24,070 bases of DNA, from positions 1-24,070 of the forward strand of contig JBAUID010000068.1 in NCBI GenBank assembly GCA_049680625.1, read 5' to 3'. Below the pieces are notes generated by a model. It was not told the DNA's origin, did no database searches, and saw nothing but the letters and a program-made list of their open reading frames with translations. The translations under genes were made by a program, and so were the position numbers. Below, one piece after another: positions 22,445 through 24,070 of this stretch. Numbering within the stretch: the stretch's first letter is position 1; the number at the start of each line of letters is the position of its first letter. The stretch comes from JAUIAI01 sp049680625 (GTDB lineage: Bacteria > Pseudomonadota > Gammaproteobacteria > Burkholderiales > Burkholderiaceae_E).

Positions 22445-23552
22445 GATGTTTTCACCGACGGTACCCTATAACGAGCTTCCTGTGCTGCCGCCAAAAGCCG
22501 AGTTGGAAACCCGCGCCGTCCTGAAACTGTGCATCGAGGCGCGCACCCAACTAGCCGAACTCAAGCAGCTTAGTGACAGCCTGCCGAACCCCGCGGTGCG
22601 AATTAACACCATACCAATTCTCGAAGCGCAGGCGAGCTCCGAGATTGAGAACATCGTCACCACATAAGACCGGCTGTTCCGGTTTGCCCAAACCAGTGAC
22701 CATCAGATCGACCCAGCCACCAAAGAGGCATTGCGTTACCGCACCGCGCTTCACCACGGTTATCAGCAGTTGGCTCAGCGCCCATTAAATACCAACCTGG
22801 CGGTGCAAGTCTGCAGCATTATCAAAGACGTCGGGCTCGACATTCGCCGCACCCCTGGCACGCAGCTGATGAATGATCGCACCCGTGAGATCATTTATAC
22901 GCCCCCCGAAGGCAAATCATTACTCCGTGAGAAACTCGCCAACTGGGAAGCGTTTCTACACGCCGTCGACGATATCGATCCTCTCGTGCGCATGGCTGTC
23001 GGGCACTACCAGTTTGTGGCTATCCATCCGTTCATCGATGGTAATGGACGAACCGGCCGAGTGCTTAACCTTCTTTACCTTGTCGAACGCGGTTTGCTGA
23101 ACCAACCAACGCTCTACCTGTCTGGCCATATCAACCGGACTAAACACGATTACTACCGCCTCTTACTCGAGGTAACTACTGCGGAGCGGTGGGAGAACTG
23201 GACGCTGTATATGCTCGATGCCATTCGCGAAACATCGGCCTGGACCAGCAACAAAGTTCGGGCCGTGCAGGCTTTACATGAGCACACCATCCAGTACGTG
23301 CAAGCGTGCGCGGCCAACATTTACACACGCGAACTTGTCGGACAGCTCTTTGTTCAGCCCTATTGCCGCATCGCCAATCTGGTCGACAACAATATCGCCA
23401 AGCGTCAAACCGCATCCGTCTATCTGAAGCAGCTGTGCGATATCGGTGTACTTGAAGAAGAAAAAGTAGGCCGCGAAAAAATTTTCCTGCACCGTAAGTT
23501 CCTGGCACTGCTCACCCGGGACAGCAACGAGTTCGAAGCTTACCCGGTGTAA
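22443..23552 (+). pseudogene. Fic-family AMP-transferase gene with an in-frame stop at codon 75
   Basis: The frame encodes a Fic protein of 369 codons broken only by TAA at 22665-22667, with no frameshift. The N-terminal piece (74 residues) has the Fic N-domain sequence VPYNELPVLPPKAELETRAVLK and the inhibitory motif SSEIEN (65-70; pattern S/T-x-x-x-E-G/N). After the stop the frame continues DRLFRFAQT and includes the catalytic loop HPFIDGNGRTGR (23025-23060), whose histidine transfers AMP or a related group to target proteins. A C-terminal winged-helix-like part (KRQTASVYLKQLCDIGVLEEEKVGREKIFLH) follows. One base change, for example CAA to TAA, explains the break. TTG 22731 could restart translation. 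It overlaps the convergent gene at 23540 by 13 bases. Likely a recent pseudogene; read-through or restart cannot be excluded. Confidence 0.82.
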
Positions 23553-24070
23553 TCCGGCTCGATAGCCAATGCCTTGCTATTAAACTGAACCACATGCCCA
23601 AGCAACGAATTTACCTCCACGTTTGCTGCCTCGATCGAAAACCGCCGACTCGCACCGGGTTCGGCCGAATGTAGCTTTACCAAGCCAAAAAACTCGGCAA
23701 ACCGGTCGATAGCACGCGTGCGGTAACACCGCTTCACCGTATCGTCAGGTGTGCTCCAGGCACTTTCGGGCACTTCATCGGCCGCAGCCGGAAATGCCCG
23801 CAGAAAAAGTGCCGCGTAGTCTACGTCACGCAGCATCGGTGCGTTTTTTCTCTGTGCCAGCAGGTACAGCGTAAAAGCAAACGATTGCTGAATGATGCGC
23901 AATGGTGGATACGCATCCCGATACCCCCAGTTAAACGTTAATGCGCCGACCCGAAAAAGGCGTGGGTAAATGCCCGCCAGCCCCTGGCTTTCCATTAGTC
24001 GTTTGGCTTCACGGGTGAGCAAAAATTTACCCTTGTACTTTCGAATCAAGCCGCTCAGCTCGGCGATCAA
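23540..24070 (-). CDS. protein of unknown function, C-terminal part (runs off the window)
   Basis: At least 176 residues on the minus strand, with the 5' end beyond the window: the TTG at 24070-24068 is just the edge. Visible features are a likely DNA-binding or helical opening (MIAELSGLIRKYKGKFLLTREAKRLME) and the aromatic stretch FNWGYRDAYPPLRIIQQSFAFTLYLL. There is a vague likeness, from memory, to the C-terminal region of some pRiA4b ORF-3-like proteins, but this is not firm. Its stop lies within the last 13 bases of the Fic gene, tail to tail. Codon pattern and protein composition support a real gene. Confidence 0.65.
   Translation of the reverse strand: MIAELSGLIRKYKGKFLLTREAKRLMESQGLAGIYPRLFRVGALTFNWGYRDAYPPLRIIQQSFAFTLYLLAQRKNAPMLRDVDYAALFLRAFPAAADEVPESAWSTPDDTVKRCYRTRAIDRFAEFFGLVKLHSAEPGASRRFSIEAANVEVNSLLGHVVQFNSKALAIEPDYTG

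Noticed and set aside
1..24070. CRISPR arrays, tRNA or rRNA genes, integron attC sites, phage genes
   Set aside because: No regularly spaced repeats, no tRNA-like TTCGA arm with a matching acceptor, and no integrase or phage structural gene were seen; the intergenic spaces are mostly too short to hold them.

Overview
The window looks like a chromosomal segment of a gammaproteobacterium. The evidence is a complete pgaABCD exopolysaccharide operon, a proteobacterial QueC, an anchored MsrA, LysE, MarR and RidA proteins and a LolA-like/MMPL export pair. The genus cannot be named from the sequence. There are no rRNA or tRNA genes, no CRISPR array and no intact transposase.

Layout. Positions 1-4484 hold a metabolic block: a LysE-type exporter on the minus strand, divergent from an IlvD/Edd dehydratase, a class II aldolase and an MDR-family oxidoreductase on the plus strand. 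Positions 4620-11017, minus strand, are pgaA-pgaB-pgaC-pgaD. They are tightly packed, with overlaps between A/B and C/D, and look richer in G+C than the flanks. They encode the synthase, deacetylase and outer-membrane porin for partially deacetylated poly-beta-1,6-N-acetylglucosamine, a biofilm adhesin. A hairpin-rich stretch lies between pgaA and a divergent cytochrome P450 (11453-12664). Positions 12965-17965 form one translationally coupled operon: LolA-like protein, MMPL/RND exporter, HAD-family hydrolase, SbtA-type bicarbonate transporter and SbtB-type PII protein. Its genes meet at ATGA overlaps or a 3-base gap. It joins a putative envelope-lipid export pair to a PII-regulated bicarbonate uptake pair.

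Positions 18082-24070 are more accessory. After queC come a remnant of a small conserved protein, a MarR regulator, msrA, an orphan ribbon-helix-helix antitoxin, and a second, decayed msrA fragment split by a MITE-like element with 18-bp perfect inverted ends. Then follow a 57-residue membrane protein, a RidA-family protein, a MarR regulator with a striking palindromic operator on its own promoter, and a Fic protein. The Fic gene carries an in-frame TAA just after its inhibitory motif. The window ends inside a minus-strand gene of unknown function.

The observations most worth following are the interrupted Fic gene with its flanking inverted repeat and MarR neighbour, the MITE-like insertion in the msrA copy, and the LolA/MMPL/HAD/SbtA/SbtB operon.
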